A DNA stretch of 64,000 bases from CAIWHR01 sp963813415 (GTDB taxonomy: Bacteria > Pseudomonadota > Gammaproteobacteria > Burkholderiales > Casimicrobiaceae), in the NCBI GenBank assembly GCA_963813415.1, contig CAWEYW010000009.1, positions 372,001 through 436,000 on the forward strand. The letters run 5' to 3'. Positions within the stretch are counted from its first letter, which is position 1. Every line of letters starts with the position of its first letter. Below, piece by piece: positions 53,720-62,160 of the stretch. The notes beneath the pieces are model-generated. The model was given only the letters and a program-made list of their open reading frames with translations, was not told the DNA's origin and did no database searches. A program made the translations under genes and the position numbers.

Positions 53720-53943
53720 ATGATCAAGGTAAGCGTTATGTACCAGAACACTCCCGGCGCTCGATTCAACCACGAGTACTACCGCGACAAGCACATGCCG
53801 CTCGTGAAAGCTCGCATGGGGGACAGTTGCAAGTTCTACACTGTGGACAGAGGCTTGGCCGGTGGTGCTCCCGGCACAGCGGCTACGTACATCGGCATGT
53901 GCCACATCTTCTGTGATTCCGTCGAAACCTTTCAAGCCGGCTT
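53720..53943 (+). pseudogene. EthD-family gene truncated by a miniature element
   Basis: The first 75 codons match the EthD family closely (IKVSVMYQNTPGARF, YYRDKHMPLVKARMG, GGAPGTAATYIGMCHIF). Similarity stops exactly at the TGAAG end of the inserted element at 53944, and the frame continues into it with unrelated residues. EthD proteins are about 100 residues, so roughly the last quarter is lost. GGAGG precedes the ATG. Confidence 0.75.
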
Positions 53944-54132
53944 TGAAGTTACCCACGTTTCGTGGACAGTTCCCGCGCCACCTTGGCCTTGGTCTTGTCT
54001 CCAACGGAAGCCAACCGCACCGCCTCGAGCTTGAATTCCCTGGTATGGTGCCTGCGTTCCTTGCGTTCCATGACACAGCCCTCCTAAGGCCATTGTGCCT
54101 GTCTGGAAGTCCACGAAACGTGGGTGACTTCA
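53944..54132 (-). mobile_element. 189-bp IS3-family-derived miniature element (MITE-like)
   Basis: The ends 53944-53967 and 54109-54132 are 24-bp inverted repeats with one mismatch, starting TG and ending CA as in IS3-family elements. Between them, on the minus strand from an ATG at 54071 (GAGGG upstream) to a stop at 53949, is a 40-residue frame beginning MERKERRHHTREFKLEAV, which is the start of an IS3 OrfA helix-turn-helix protein. The element is thus an internal-deletion derivative that keeps one end and the orfA start. No clear target duplication is visible. Confidence 0.7.
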
Positions 54133-54198
54133 AACGCGGCCCCCGCGATAGCGTGAGATAACACCGAACCGCCCTTCGGGCCACTGTCGCAATGGCGC

Positions 54199-54783
54199 CT
54201 ACGTTGCGCGAACGTCGACGTGGTAAAGCCCCCACGGGCAGTTCGCGAACCGCTCAGGAAGCGGCTTCGCGGCAGCTTCGGGAAAATGGTCCGCGTCGTA
54301 GACCGCCCAGAGCGGCCCGAGTCCGCCCATGGGTAGCGGTTGATCGTCTCGATGCGTCGCCACGATAAACGCGTACTTGCGCGCGTCGCTCCATGTCACC
54401 GTGGGCGCATAGCCGTCCACCGCACGAAGAGTGAGCGTGGACGAGCCGTTTGCGCGTACACCAGCCACCTCCAGCACATCGGTCAATAGCGGGCCGCGCA
54501 GCCGGTGGCGCTTGCCGTCGTACTCGAGCGTTGGCTCGATGGTTTTCGTTGGGAGCGCCGCAAGGCGCCTCCACTCCATGGCATACGCAGCCGCAAACGC
54601 CACGCCGTGCTTCGACATGAGCACGTCGAATGCCGGGTCAAAGGCGCCGCGATTGGGTTTCGCGATTGCGCCGGTGATCGTGAGGAGCACTGGCGCCGTG
54701 GGTGCAATGGTGTTTCTGGTCTGGGCCGCCACGGGCGATGCGGCAGCCAGAAGCATGGATGCAAGGAATTCGCGTTTGTGCAT
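54199..54783 (-). CDS. Secreted protein with molybdopterin-oxidoreductase-like (SUOX) fold
   Basis: A 194-residue exported protein (signal peptide ending near SPVAAQ) resembling small proteins annotated as molybdopterin-dependent oxidoreductase-like, with LLTDVLEVAGVRANGS, LRAVDGYAPTVTWSD and PMGGLGPLWAVYD. It has one cysteine near the C terminus (FANCPWG) but not the cofactor-ligand cysteine position of sulfite oxidase, so whether it binds molybdopterin is uncertain. The ATG at 54783 gives a sensible signal peptide. Confidence 0.65.
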   Translation of the reverse strand: MHKREFLASMLLAAASPVAAQTRNTIAPTAPVLLTITGAIAKPNRGAFDPAFDVLMSKHGVAFAAAYAMEWRRLAALPTKTIEPTLEYDGKRHRLRGPLLTDVLEVAGVRANGSSTLTLRAVDGYAPTVTWSDARKYAFIVATHRDDQPLPMGGLGPLWAVYDADHFPEAAAKPLPERFANCPWGLYHVDVRAT

Positions 54784-55043
54784 GAGCAGTGATGGTCCGA
54801 CCGATGCTGGCCTTGCCATACATCCAACGAGCGCATGGCCGCGGCCCTTCTGTTAAGAGGGTGCGGCCTTCGATCATCGCACGAGTCGGCTCGGTCCCGA
54901 GATCAATGGATGCATCGAGCCGTCCGCATGGCTCATCGGCGATCTGGAGTACGCAGGCGCCGCCGGACCGGAACCGGCGTATCGGTCCCGACGGCAACGG
55001 GCAACAAGGTCAAGAGGTCCTGATCCTCCGCCGGACAGGAGCG

Positions 55044-55226
55044 TTACGCGTTGGCTGCGAGCGGTCGTGCAGCCCACTGCGCCGCGACTTCGGCGAAGCG
55101 CTGCACTTCCTCTGCCGGCACCGGCGTGCCGCACTCGTAGCAGCTGTTCGTCATCCTGTTGAACCAGCGACAGCCGCATGCATCGCAAGCGAGCTCGGGG
55201 GCCCCCGAGGGGTTACGGAAGATCAT
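55044..55226 (-). CDS. Small Cys4 zinc-ribbon protein
   Basis: A 60-residue protein with CDACGCRWF and CYECGTPVP, giving two CxxC pairs for a zinc or iron site. It overlaps the preceding gene by 4 nt (ATGA) and so is the last cistron of the flavoprotein operon. The function is unknown; it could be a rubredoxin-like electron carrier or a structural zinc protein. Confidence 0.65.
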   Translation of the reverse strand: MIFRNPSGAPELACDACGCRWFNRMTNSCYECGTPVPAEEVQRFAEVAAQWAARPLAANA

Positions 55227-55687
55227 CGGCAGGCACCAAGGAAGGGCAGCCCGAGTGCCTCGAGGAAGTCCTCGTAGCCGAGCTCGCGCAGGTCGCTCTT
55301 CGAGCGCAGCACGAAGAGCTGGATCGCGCCGCCCGTGATCCTGCGCTTCATCTCGCCCAGTGCGTGCTGGGGGTCCTGCGCGAGCACCGCATCGAACGCA
55401 CCGTCGTTGCCCACGAAGAGCAGGTCGGCACGAAGCTCGTCGAGGCCGCCGAACTCGCCGCTTTTCGCGCGCAGCTCGCGGCCGTCGTGCTCCCAGACGA
55501 GCATCGACACGGGATCGCACCGGCGCTGCACCACCGAGCGTGCGATGCCGTCGGCGCCACGTCGATGCCGCGGTACCAGCGCCATGCGCATGCGCGGGTC
55601 CGCGTCTGCGAACAAATGCTGGCAATGATCCAGGACGTCTTGCCACGCCTGGGGGGCGAGGGTGGTGACGAGGAGCGCGTCCATCAT
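55223..55687 (-). CDS. Uncharacterised protein in flavoprotein operon
   Basis: I do not recognise this 154-residue protein. It is soluble, without membrane helices or cysteine motifs, and starts MMDALLVTTLAPQAWQD. It lies 16 nt after the old-yellow-enzyme-like gene and overlaps the zinc-ribbon gene by 4 nt, so it probably serves that enzyme. Confidence 0.6.
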   Translation of the reverse strand: MMDALLVTTLAPQAWQDVLDHCQHLFADADPRMRMALVPRHRRGADGIARSVVQRRCDPVSMLVWEHDGRELRAKSGEFGGLDELRADLLFVGNDGAFDAVLAQDPQHALGEMKRRITGGAIQLFVLRSKSDLRELGYEDFLEALGLPFLGACR

Positions 55688-55703
55688 GATGACCGGCCCC
55701 GCG

Positions 55704-57686
55704 CTAGATACGCACGCCCAGCCGGTAGCCTTCCTGGATCGCGGCATCGAGCCCGCGCGGGATCAGAACGTCGCCGCAGCCGTGGAGTTCGTCGATCATC
55801 CATTCGAAGTCCCGGAAGAGCTCCTGGTTGGACTTCCGCGGTCCCGCCGCGATCACGGTGTCGGCGGAGAGGAAAGCTTCGGCCCCCTTGGCGGTGACGA
55901 TGGTCACGCCGTCGGCCGCGATGCGCTTTACCTGCGCCGAAGTGAAGGTGGTGATTCCGAGTTCCTCGATCCATGCGTTATGGCGCCATTTGAACGATGG
56001 CATCACGTCCCCGGCGATGCGCTTCTCGGCTTCGACGATCGTTACGGTCGCCCCGCGCTTGCGCAGGGATTCGGCCAGGACGAGGCCGACCTTGCCGCCG
56101 CCCAGCACCACGACGTTGCTCCCTGCAGCGACGCGGCCCATCGCGACATCGGCGGCGTCCACCAGATGCTCCCGGCCGTCGATGTGCCGGTAGCCGTCGA
56201 GATCGATGCGAGCTCCCGCGGCCATGATGCACACATCGTACTGGTGCAGAAGCGAGCGCATCAGCTTGGGATTGGCCTCCGTGTTGAAGACCATCGCAAT
56301 GCCGTGCTTGACGGCCATGGTCTCGTAATAGCCGACCACGCTCATGAGGTCGTCGCTCCGCGCGAGATCGTGGGTCGCGTAGCCCAGGAGCGCGCCGCCG
56401 ATCCGGTCCTGCTTCTCATACACCGTGACCGAGTGCCCCCGTCGTGCCGCCGTGATCGCGCATTCCATGCCCGCCGGCCCGGCGCCTACGACCATCACCT
56501 TCTTGTGCACGGCGGCAGGAGTGATGGCGTATTCCGGTTCGACCTCGTGGCCGAGCGCGGGATTCATCGTGCACGTGTAGGGCAGATCGCGAAACAGGCG
56601 TGACAGGCAGTTGAGCGAGCCGATGCAGCGACGGGCTTCGTCGAGACGGTCTTCCGCCGCTTTCTGGATGAGTTCGGGATCCGCGAGAAGCGGCCGGCAC
56701 ACTTCCCAGAAATCGAATTCGCCGCGGCCGATGCAGGCATTCGCCATCACCGGATCGGGCAGGCGATTGCCGAACGCGATGAGCGTATCCGGACACACCT
56801 CCTTCGCGCGCACCGCAAGGCGATTCCAGTAGCCCGGCGGAATGTCACGCCCGATGGAGGACTCCGGAGCCTCCTGCCAGCCGACCGTCACGCTGATCAT
56901 GTCGACGCCGCAATCGGCCGCTTGCCGCATCAGGGCGAAGCAGTCGTCCTCGCTGTTGCCGCCCCATTGATCCATGAGCTCGCTGCCATTCAGGCGGATG
57001 ACGAGCGGATGCTCTGGAGTTGCCTGCTTGATGGCGTCGATCAGCTCGCGCATGAAGCGGCCGCGATTCTCGAGCGAGCCGCCGTACTCGTCCGTCCTCT
57101 GGTTGGTGAAGGCGGAATTGAAATTCGCAAGCAGGTAACCCATGAAGCTGGTGACCTCGGTGCCGTCGAACCCGGCCTTGACCGCACGCTTCGCGGCATC
57201 GGCGTGCTCGCGCACGCATTGGCGGATATCGTCCCTCGACATCTCGCGTGGCGGCCGGAAATGAGGGAGCGTTTGCGGCACGATCGACGGTTGTACGCAG
57301 TATCCGAGATCGATGCCACCGTAGCGCCCGGCATGCAGGATCTGCTGGATCGCGAGCGCGCCACCATCGTGAATGTGCCGGGCGATGGTCTCGAACTGCG
57401 GCAGGAATTTGTCGTCGAAGATCGCGATCTGCCGGAAGTACGCCTTGCCCTCGCCACGCGGATCGGGATACGCACCCTGGTTGGTGATGATGCCGCATCC
57501 GGTGCTGGCGATCACGCGCATTCGCGCGAGCTCGCGCGGCGTGATGAAGCCGTCGCGGGTGTTGTAATTGGATACGCAGCACGCGCCGTACTTGATCAGA
57601 TTGCGCGTGGCGAGCTTGCCCAGTTGCCCGGGCCGGAACAGGGCGGCAAGCTTCGCTTCACCGGGGCGCAGCATGGTCGACGTCAT
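55704..57686 (-). CDS. NADH:flavin oxidoreductase / 2,4-dienoyl-CoA reductase-like flavoprotein
   Basis: A 660-residue protein with an N-terminal FMN TIM barrel (LAIQQILHAGRYGG; NQRTDEYGGSLENRGRF) and a C-terminal FAD/NAD(P) module (VMVVGAGPAGMECAITAARRG; NVVVLGGGKVGLVLAESL). The iron-sulfur motif between them is normally C-x2-C-x3-C-x11-C; here only Cys354, Cys360 and Cys372 are present (CIGSLNC then YTC), so one ligand is lost. Relatives reduce enoyl groups (FadH, BaiCD) or demethylate amines. GAGGGA precedes the ATG at 57686. Confidence 0.85.
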   Translation of the reverse strand: MTSTMLRPGEAKLAALFRPGQLGKLATRNLIKYGACCVSNYNTRDGFITPRELARMRVIASTGCGIITNQGAYPDPRGEGKAYFRQIAIFDDKFLPQFETIARHIHDGGALAIQQILHAGRYGGIDLGYCVQPSIVPQTLPHFRPPREMSRDDIRQCVREHADAAKRAVKAGFDGTEVTSFMGYLLANFNSAFTNQRTDEYGGSLENRGRFMRELIDAIKQATPEHPLVIRLNGSELMDQWGGNSEDDCFALMRQAADCGVDMISVTVGWQEAPESSIGRDIPPGYWNRLAVRAKEVCPDTLIAFGNRLPDPVMANACIGRGEFDFWEVCRPLLADPELIQKAAEDRLDEARRCIGSLNCLSRLFRDLPYTCTMNPALGHEVEPEYAITPAAVHKKVMVVGAGPAGMECAITAARRGHSVTVYEKQDRIGGALLGYATHDLARSDDLMSVVGYYETMAVKHGIAMVFNTEANPKLMRSLLHQYDVCIMAAGARIDLDGYRHIDGREHLVDAADVAMGRVAAGSNVVVLGGGKVGLVLAESLRKRGATVTIVEAEKRIAGDVMPSFKWRHNAWIEELGITTFTSAQVKRIAADGVTIVTAKGAEAFLSADTVIAAGPRKSNQELFRDFEWMIDELHGCGDVLIPRGLDAAIQEGYRLGVRI

Positions 57687-57889
57687 CGGTCCCTCTCGAG
57701 CGACCCGCGTGCACGGGGAGCGTGCCGACGCCGGGCACGCCATGGTAGGGGCGGCGTCCCGCTCCGGCGTTGAGATGCATCAACCTGCGCCGGCAATCCG
57801 GCGTCCCATGCGACGGACGCCGCGCGGACCGCGACCGAGGCGACGCCCCGAATGGCGCCCGCCGCTGGGCGGAAATCTACGGCGCTGAC

Positions 57890-58546
57890 TTACCCGTCGG
57901 CACGCTCAATCCTGAACACGCCGGGATCGTCGGCATGCTCGAGCACGCGTCGCACCCGGTCCTGCCAGAGCGTCCTGAATTGCGCTCGCTCGTCTGCAGA
58001 TGCTGCGCCGGCCACACACCGGCGCAACAAGGGCATCAGCGCGGGATCGGCGGGAACGCCTTGGAGGTCCGCCGCGGCGTCGACCGCTGCCCCGGTATCC
58101 ACGCGCGTGAAGCGCATTTCGAGCGGTACCGCCGCGGCAAACGACAGCAGCGCGCGCCGATCGAAGTGACCGGCGATCCCCTTGAAACCGGCGTCCCCCG
58201 CCGCACCCGTGAGCAGGGCGGCGACATTGGCGATCACGCCCGTCACCCCGGCAGCGGAATCACCCTGCATCTCGACACGCACCCCGCCACGCTCGGGCAC
58301 ATCGGTGCCGTACAGTGCGCGCAACGCGCGGCACGTCAGCACCCACGCCGAGGCGACCGTCGGACACGAATGCCCGGCGAGCTTGACCGCATCGACGTAG
58401 CGATACTCGATGAGCCCGTCCTCGGCGGCGCCGAGAAACTCGGCGAGCGGGTCCCGCACCGTGATGGCTGGTGCGGCATCGAAGAACGCGGGGTGGCGCA
58501 TCGCTGCGCCTGTTGGCGAAGTCTCGCGGGGACGCCGATCGGCCAC
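57890..58546 (-). CDS. FmdE-like protein
   Basis: Up to 218 residues related to the FmdE family (formylmethanofuran dehydrogenase subunit E), with the signature VKLAGHSCPTVASAW and a central alpha/beta domain. The C-terminal zinc finger of archaeal members is absent. In bacteria the function is unknown. Start is GTG at 58546, two bases from the DUF2249 stop, or an ATG at 58501. It is the last gene of the NO operon. Confidence 0.72.
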   Translation of the reverse strand: MADRRPRETSPTGAAMRHPAFFDAAPAITVRDPLAEFLGAAEDGLIEYRYVDAVKLAGHSCPTVASAWVLTCRALRALYGTDVPERGGVRVEMQGDSAAGVTGVIANVAALLTGAAGDAGFKGIAGHFDRRALLSFAAAVPLEMRFTRVDTGAAVDAAADLQGVPADPALMPLLRRCVAGAASADERAQFRTLWQDRVRRVLEHADDPGVFRIERADG

Positions 58547-58548
58547 GT

Positions 58549-58809
58549 CTAGGCTTTCACGAAGTCGATGACGATGGCACCGGGCTCGCGTTGGCGATAC
58601 TGGATCGATACGGTCTCGCGATAGCGCGCCTGAAGCTGCTCGAGGAGCGGCAGGGGATCGTGGTCGTTGACGAAACGCATGGTCTCGCCGGGTACCAGGG
58701 CGTCCAGGGCCCCGAAGATCGCGGCGTGGCGGAAGCGCTTGGCGACGCCTCGCGCATCGAAGGGATAGATGCGGTCGACGGAGAGGTGCATGTGGGCGTG
58801 CTGTGTCAT
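58549..58809 (-). CDS. DUF2249 domain protein
   Basis: An 86-residue protein with the DUF2249 fold: IYPFDARGVAKRFRHAAI, and the phosphate-loop-like FVNDHDPLPLLEQLQARY. Family members resemble TusA-like proteins and are often encoded next to nitric-oxide and iron-sulfur repair genes. AAGGAG precedes the ATG at 58809. Confidence 0.82.
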   Translation of the reverse strand: MTQHAHMHLSVDRIYPFDARGVAKRFRHAAIFGALDALVPGETMRFVNDHDPLPLLEQLQARYRETVSIQYRQREPGAIVIDFVKA

Positions 58810-58825
58810 TGCGTACTCCTTGGGC

Positions 58826-59188
58826 TCAGGTTGCAGCGGCCTTTGCGGGGGCCGCCGGTTTGGTGCTGCTCGTGCGACGCGCGGGCGTGCTGACGCCCGC
58901 GGTTGGAATCTGCTCGCCCGGAGCCAGGAGCTCCCGGGCGCGGCGCTGGAGCGCGAGGTACGAAGCCTTGAAGCCATTGTCGTGCGGGGTCGTGTGGGCA
59001 AGCTGATGGGCGAGCGCCTCCAGCGCATGGAGCGCATCGCTGGTGCGCTGGAGCTCGGCGCGCGTGGCCTCGTGCTCCGATGCGTACACGAACTCCACCT
59101 TGCGATGCTCGCACACGCCGATGCACGTTTGTGGGGCTTCGATGCTGCCGCAACCGATGCATTGCCATGCCTTCACGTGTTCAGCCAT
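58826..59188 (-). CDS. Small Cys4 protein of the NO operon
   Basis: A 120-residue protein with an N-terminal metal site, CIGCGSIEAPQTCIGVCEHRK (two CxxC-like pairs), a helical middle and a basic, proline-rich tail. Not characterised as far as I know. GAGGTG is 6 nt before the ATG at 59188. It lies between nsrR and the DUF2249 gene. Confidence 0.6.
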   Translation of the reverse strand: MAEHVKAWQCIGCGSIEAPQTCIGVCEHRKVEFVYASEHEATRAELQRTSDALHALEALAHQLAHTTPHDNGFKASYLALQRRARELLAPGEQIPTAGVSTPARRTSSTKPAAPAKAAAT

Positions 59189-59248
59189 GTTGCCCACCTC
59201 GGTTCTGCGGAATTGCCAGGCGCCTGCGCCGCCGTTGCGCCATCGGGT

Positions 59249-59725
59249 TCAGTTGCGCCGTGCGACCGGATCGCTCGCTCGTGGCGAGGATGCGGGCGGA
59301 AACAGCACTTTCTTGAGGCTCGCCTGGTTCTTCGCGAGATCTTCGAGCGTATAGCGGTCGAGCACCGCGTAGAACGCCTGCACCGCCTCGTCCAGCACTC
59401 CGCGCAAGCGACAGACCTGCGCGATGGCGCACAGCGCGGATCCCGGTTCGAAGCAGGCGGCCGGCATCGCGGCACCTTCGGCGGCGCGTACGACGTCCCC
59501 CACGTTGATCTCCCGTGCCGGGCGCGCGAGCGCGAGACCACCACCGCGACCGCGTACATTCGCGAGGAAATGTTCCTTGCCGAGGGCATGAACCACCTTC
59601 GTCAGGTGGCTTTCCGAGATGTCGTACGTGCGGGCGATCTCGGCGATCGTTGCGCGCCCACCCGGTTGCACGGCGAGGTAGATCAGAACGCGCAGGCTGT
59701 AATCGGTGAAGCTCGTCAGTCGCAT
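59249..59725 (-). CDS. nsrR: Rrf2-family regulator, NsrR-like
   Basis: A 158-residue Rrf2-type winged-helix repressor with DISESHLTKVVHALG as recognition helix and Cys91, Cys99 and Cys105 (ACFEPGSALCAIAQVCRL), the three iron-sulfur ligands of NsrR. NO destroys the cluster and lifts repression. It lies 69 nt after qNOR on the same strand, and a matching inverted repeat overlaps the qNOR promoter, indicating autogenous control of the operon. Confidence 0.87.
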   Translation of the reverse strand: MRLTSFTDYSLRVLIYLAVQPGGRATIAEIARTYDISESHLTKVVHALGKEHFLANVRGRGGGLALARPAREINVGDVVRAAEGAAMPAACFEPGSALCAIAQVCRLRGVLDEAVQAFYAVLDRYTLEDLAKNQASLKKVLFPPASSPRASDPVARRN

Positions 59726-59794
59726 GATCCACGTCCCGCGAAGTTGAAGAAAAGGGGCGGCGAACGTATCGCCGCCCCGGATTACGGGAGCCGC

Positions 59795-62065
59795 TTACGT
59801 CGTTTGCAGCGCCCCGCGGTTGGCCTCACTGGCGAGCGGACGCCGCAGGAGCTTGAGCGCGTAGGCCGCCAGGCACAGGCCCCCGATCGAGAACACGATG
59901 TCCCCGGGCATGCGCAGCCACACGAGTGTTTCCATCACCTTCGAGTGGATGATCGCCGGCGAACGTGCGTACCACAGTCCCTCGTGCACGCTCCAGTAGG
60001 CCTGGAAGATGCCTGCGGGCAGAAGGGACATGAACACCATCATGAACAGCCCGATGTTGAGGCTCCAGAACATCCACCCGAGATAGCGATCGGCATGCAG
60101 GCTGCGCGCGAAGAGCCCGCGCAGGCAGAACAGCATGAGACCGATGCCGAGCATGCCGTACACCCCGAAGAGCGCTGCGTGGCCATGCGCCGCCGTCATG
60201 TTGAGCCCCTGCACGTAGTACAGCGACGCCGGCGGATTGATTGCGAAGCCCAGGAGTCCCGCGCCGACGGTGTTCCAGAAGCCCACCGCGACGAAGGAGA
60301 GGATCGCCCACTTGTATGCGGCCACCCAGGGCGCCGCCTTGCTGCGCTTGTAGTTGTGCCAGCCTTCGAACCCGATCAGCGCCAGCGGCACCACTTCGAG
60401 GGCGGAGAACACGGCACCTACGGCGATGACCGAGGTCGGCGTGCCCGTCCAGTAAAGGTGGTGCAGCGTGCCCAGGATGCCCCCGAAGAGGAACACGATC
60501 GTCTCGAGCACGATGGCGCGGTTGGCGCTCACGGCCTTGATGAGACCGAGCCGGGTGAAGATCAGCGCGATGACTGCGGTGGCGAACACCTCGAAGAAGC
60601 CTTCGACCCACAGGTGCACGAGCCACCAGCGCCAGTACTCGACCATGGCGTAGTGCGTGTGCTGGCCCCACGTGAGCGACGTCGCATAGAAGCCGCCGAT
60701 GCAGGTCGCCGACAGGAACACCATGGCGATCAGACCGCGGGTCTCCGAAGGACGCTTCAGCGCGGGCCACAGGGCGCGGCCCATGAGGAGCAGCCAGAAC
60801 ATGAGGCCAATGAAGAGCAGGATCTGCCACACGCGGCCCATGCTCGTGAACTCGAGGCCCTGGTTGCCGAGCCAGAAGCTGAAATCGAAGCCGGCCTTCT
60901 GCAGCGTGCCGAGCCAGCCGGTAGCCGTCGATCCTACGACGATGGCGATCAGCGCCCAGAAGAGCACGTCGACACCGAGCTTCTGCAGCTTCGGCTCGTG
61001 GCCGGAGAGCAGCGGTGAAATATAGAGTCCCGTGGCGAGCCACGCTGTCGCGATCCAGAAGATGCCGAATTGCGTGTGCACCGTGCGGCTGACGACGTAG
61101 GGCAGCAGCTGCGCGAGCGGCAGGCCGAAGAACGCGCGCCCCTCGACCGCGTAGTGCGCGGTGATGGCGCCCATCAGGATCTGCGTCAGGAACAGGCCGA
61201 TCACCACGAAGAAGTACTTGCGGGTCGCCTTCATCGACGGGGTCGCGGCGGCGTTGAACAGCGGATCGTTGGCCGGGACCTTCGCGTGCTCGTCGTCGCT
61301 GTGCGCGCCTTGATACAACACCATGCCGGCGATGCCCGCGATGAGCAGGATGATCGACGCGATCGACCACATCGCGCTGCTGGTCGTGAGCGTGTTGCCC
61401 ACCAGCGGCTCGTGCGGCCAGTTGCTCGTGTAGGAAAGCCCGCTTTCGCCCGGACGGTCGGTGGCCGAGGCCCACGACGCCCAGAAGAAGAATGCGGTCA
61501 GCGCGTCGCGATCTTCGGTGCGTGGCAGGAGGTTATCGCCCATCGCGTACTGGTCGCGCAGGCCTTCGAGCGCCGGCGCGTCGCCGAACACGTCGGAGAA
61601 GTGCTGTGCCACCTGGGTGATGGCCTGCGCGCGTTGCGGCGAGACGCTGATGACGCCCGTCGCAGCGTCGTAGGTATTGCGGCGCATTTCCTGGAGAACG
61701 GCCGCCTCGACGCCGGCCCGCTCGATGGCGGTCAGTCCGTCGAACCCACGCTGGTAGTTGTCGCGCGCCACGATTTCGCGCAGCGCGAGGGTTTCGCGAT
61801 GCAGCCAGTCGGCCGACCAGTCCGGGGCGACATAGCTGCCGTGCCCCCAGACGGTGCCGAGCTGCTGGCCGCCGACGGAGCGCCACGCCCGCTGGCCGTT
61901 CTCCACCTGGTCCGCGGTGTAGAGCGTCTTTCCGGTGGTCGTCACGACCGCCTTGGGGATCGGGGGCGCGGCGAGGTAGATCTCGCGGCCCAGGTAGCCG
62001 AGGGTGGCGAACGAGAGGACGAAGATAACTCCGAGCCATTGCCAGAGCTTGCGTGTCGGTTTCAC
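59795..62065 (-). CDS. norZ: Quinol-dependent nitric oxide reductase (qNOR)
   Basis: A single-subunit NO reductase of 756 residues that reduces NO to N2O with quinol. It has the N-terminal extension with a helix at about 10-28 (substituting for NorC) and 12 further membrane helices of the heme-copper type, including ALTAFFFWASWASATDRPG, LTWGQHTHYAMVEYWRWW and MTAAHGHAALFG. Start is GTG at 62065 with AGGAGA upstream; an ATG at 62101 lies inside the operator and is rejected. Confidence 0.93.
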   Translation of the reverse strand: MKPTRKLWQWLGVIFVLSFATLGYLGREIYLAAPPIPKAVVTTTGKTLYTADQVENGQRAWRSVGGQQLGTVWGHGSYVAPDWSADWLHRETLALREIVARDNYQRGFDGLTAIERAGVEAAVLQEMRRNTYDAATGVISVSPQRAQAITQVAQHFSDVFGDAPALEGLRDQYAMGDNLLPRTEDRDALTAFFFWASWASATDRPGESGLSYTSNWPHEPLVGNTLTTSSAMWSIASIILLIAGIAGMVLYQGAHSDDEHAKVPANDPLFNAAATPSMKATRKYFFVVIGLFLTQILMGAITAHYAVEGRAFFGLPLAQLLPYVVSRTVHTQFGIFWIATAWLATGLYISPLLSGHEPKLQKLGVDVLFWALIAIVVGSTATGWLGTLQKAGFDFSFWLGNQGLEFTSMGRVWQILLFIGLMFWLLLMGRALWPALKRPSETRGLIAMVFLSATCIGGFYATSLTWGQHTHYAMVEYWRWWLVHLWVEGFFEVFATAVIALIFTRLGLIKAVSANRAIVLETIVFLFGGILGTLHHLYWTGTPTSVIAVGAVFSALEVVPLALIGFEGWHNYKRSKAAPWVAAYKWAILSFVAVGFWNTVGAGLLGFAINPPASLYYVQGLNMTAAHGHAALFGVYGMLGIGLMLFCLRGLFARSLHADRYLGWMFWSLNIGLFMMVFMSLLPAGIFQAYWSVHEGLWYARSPAIIHSKVMETLVWLRMPGDIVFSIGGLCLAAYALKLLRRPLASEANRGALQTT

Positions 62066-62093
62066 TGCCGTTTCTCCTGTGGGCGGAATACGT

Positions 62094-62114
62094 AGGTGCA
62101 TTCTATGTGCACCT
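62094..62114 (-). promoter_or_regulatory. NsrR-type operator overlapping the qNOR promoter
   Basis: A perfect inverted repeat AGGTGCA-N7-TGCACCT lies between the -10-like TATAAA (62115-62120 on the minus strand) and the GTG start of qNOR. The pattern AAGGTGCA...TGCACCTA resembles NsrR sites (AAGATGCA...TGCATCTT). Binding here would block transcription start, and nsrR is in the operon. Confidence 0.65.
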
Positions 62115-62146
62115 TTTATAAAGGAGTAGCGGGAATGAACCTTTCC

Positions 62147-62160
62147 TTGATCCGTGTCAA
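62147..62160 (-). promoter_or_regulatory. FNR/Dnr-type activator box of the qNOR promoter
   Basis: TTGAC-N4-ATCAA on the minus strand, close to the consensus TTGAT-N4-ATCAA. Its centre is about 42 to 45 bp upstream of the start expected from the TATAAA at 62115-62120, the spacing of class II activation by FNR, Dnr or Nnr. Confidence 0.65.
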
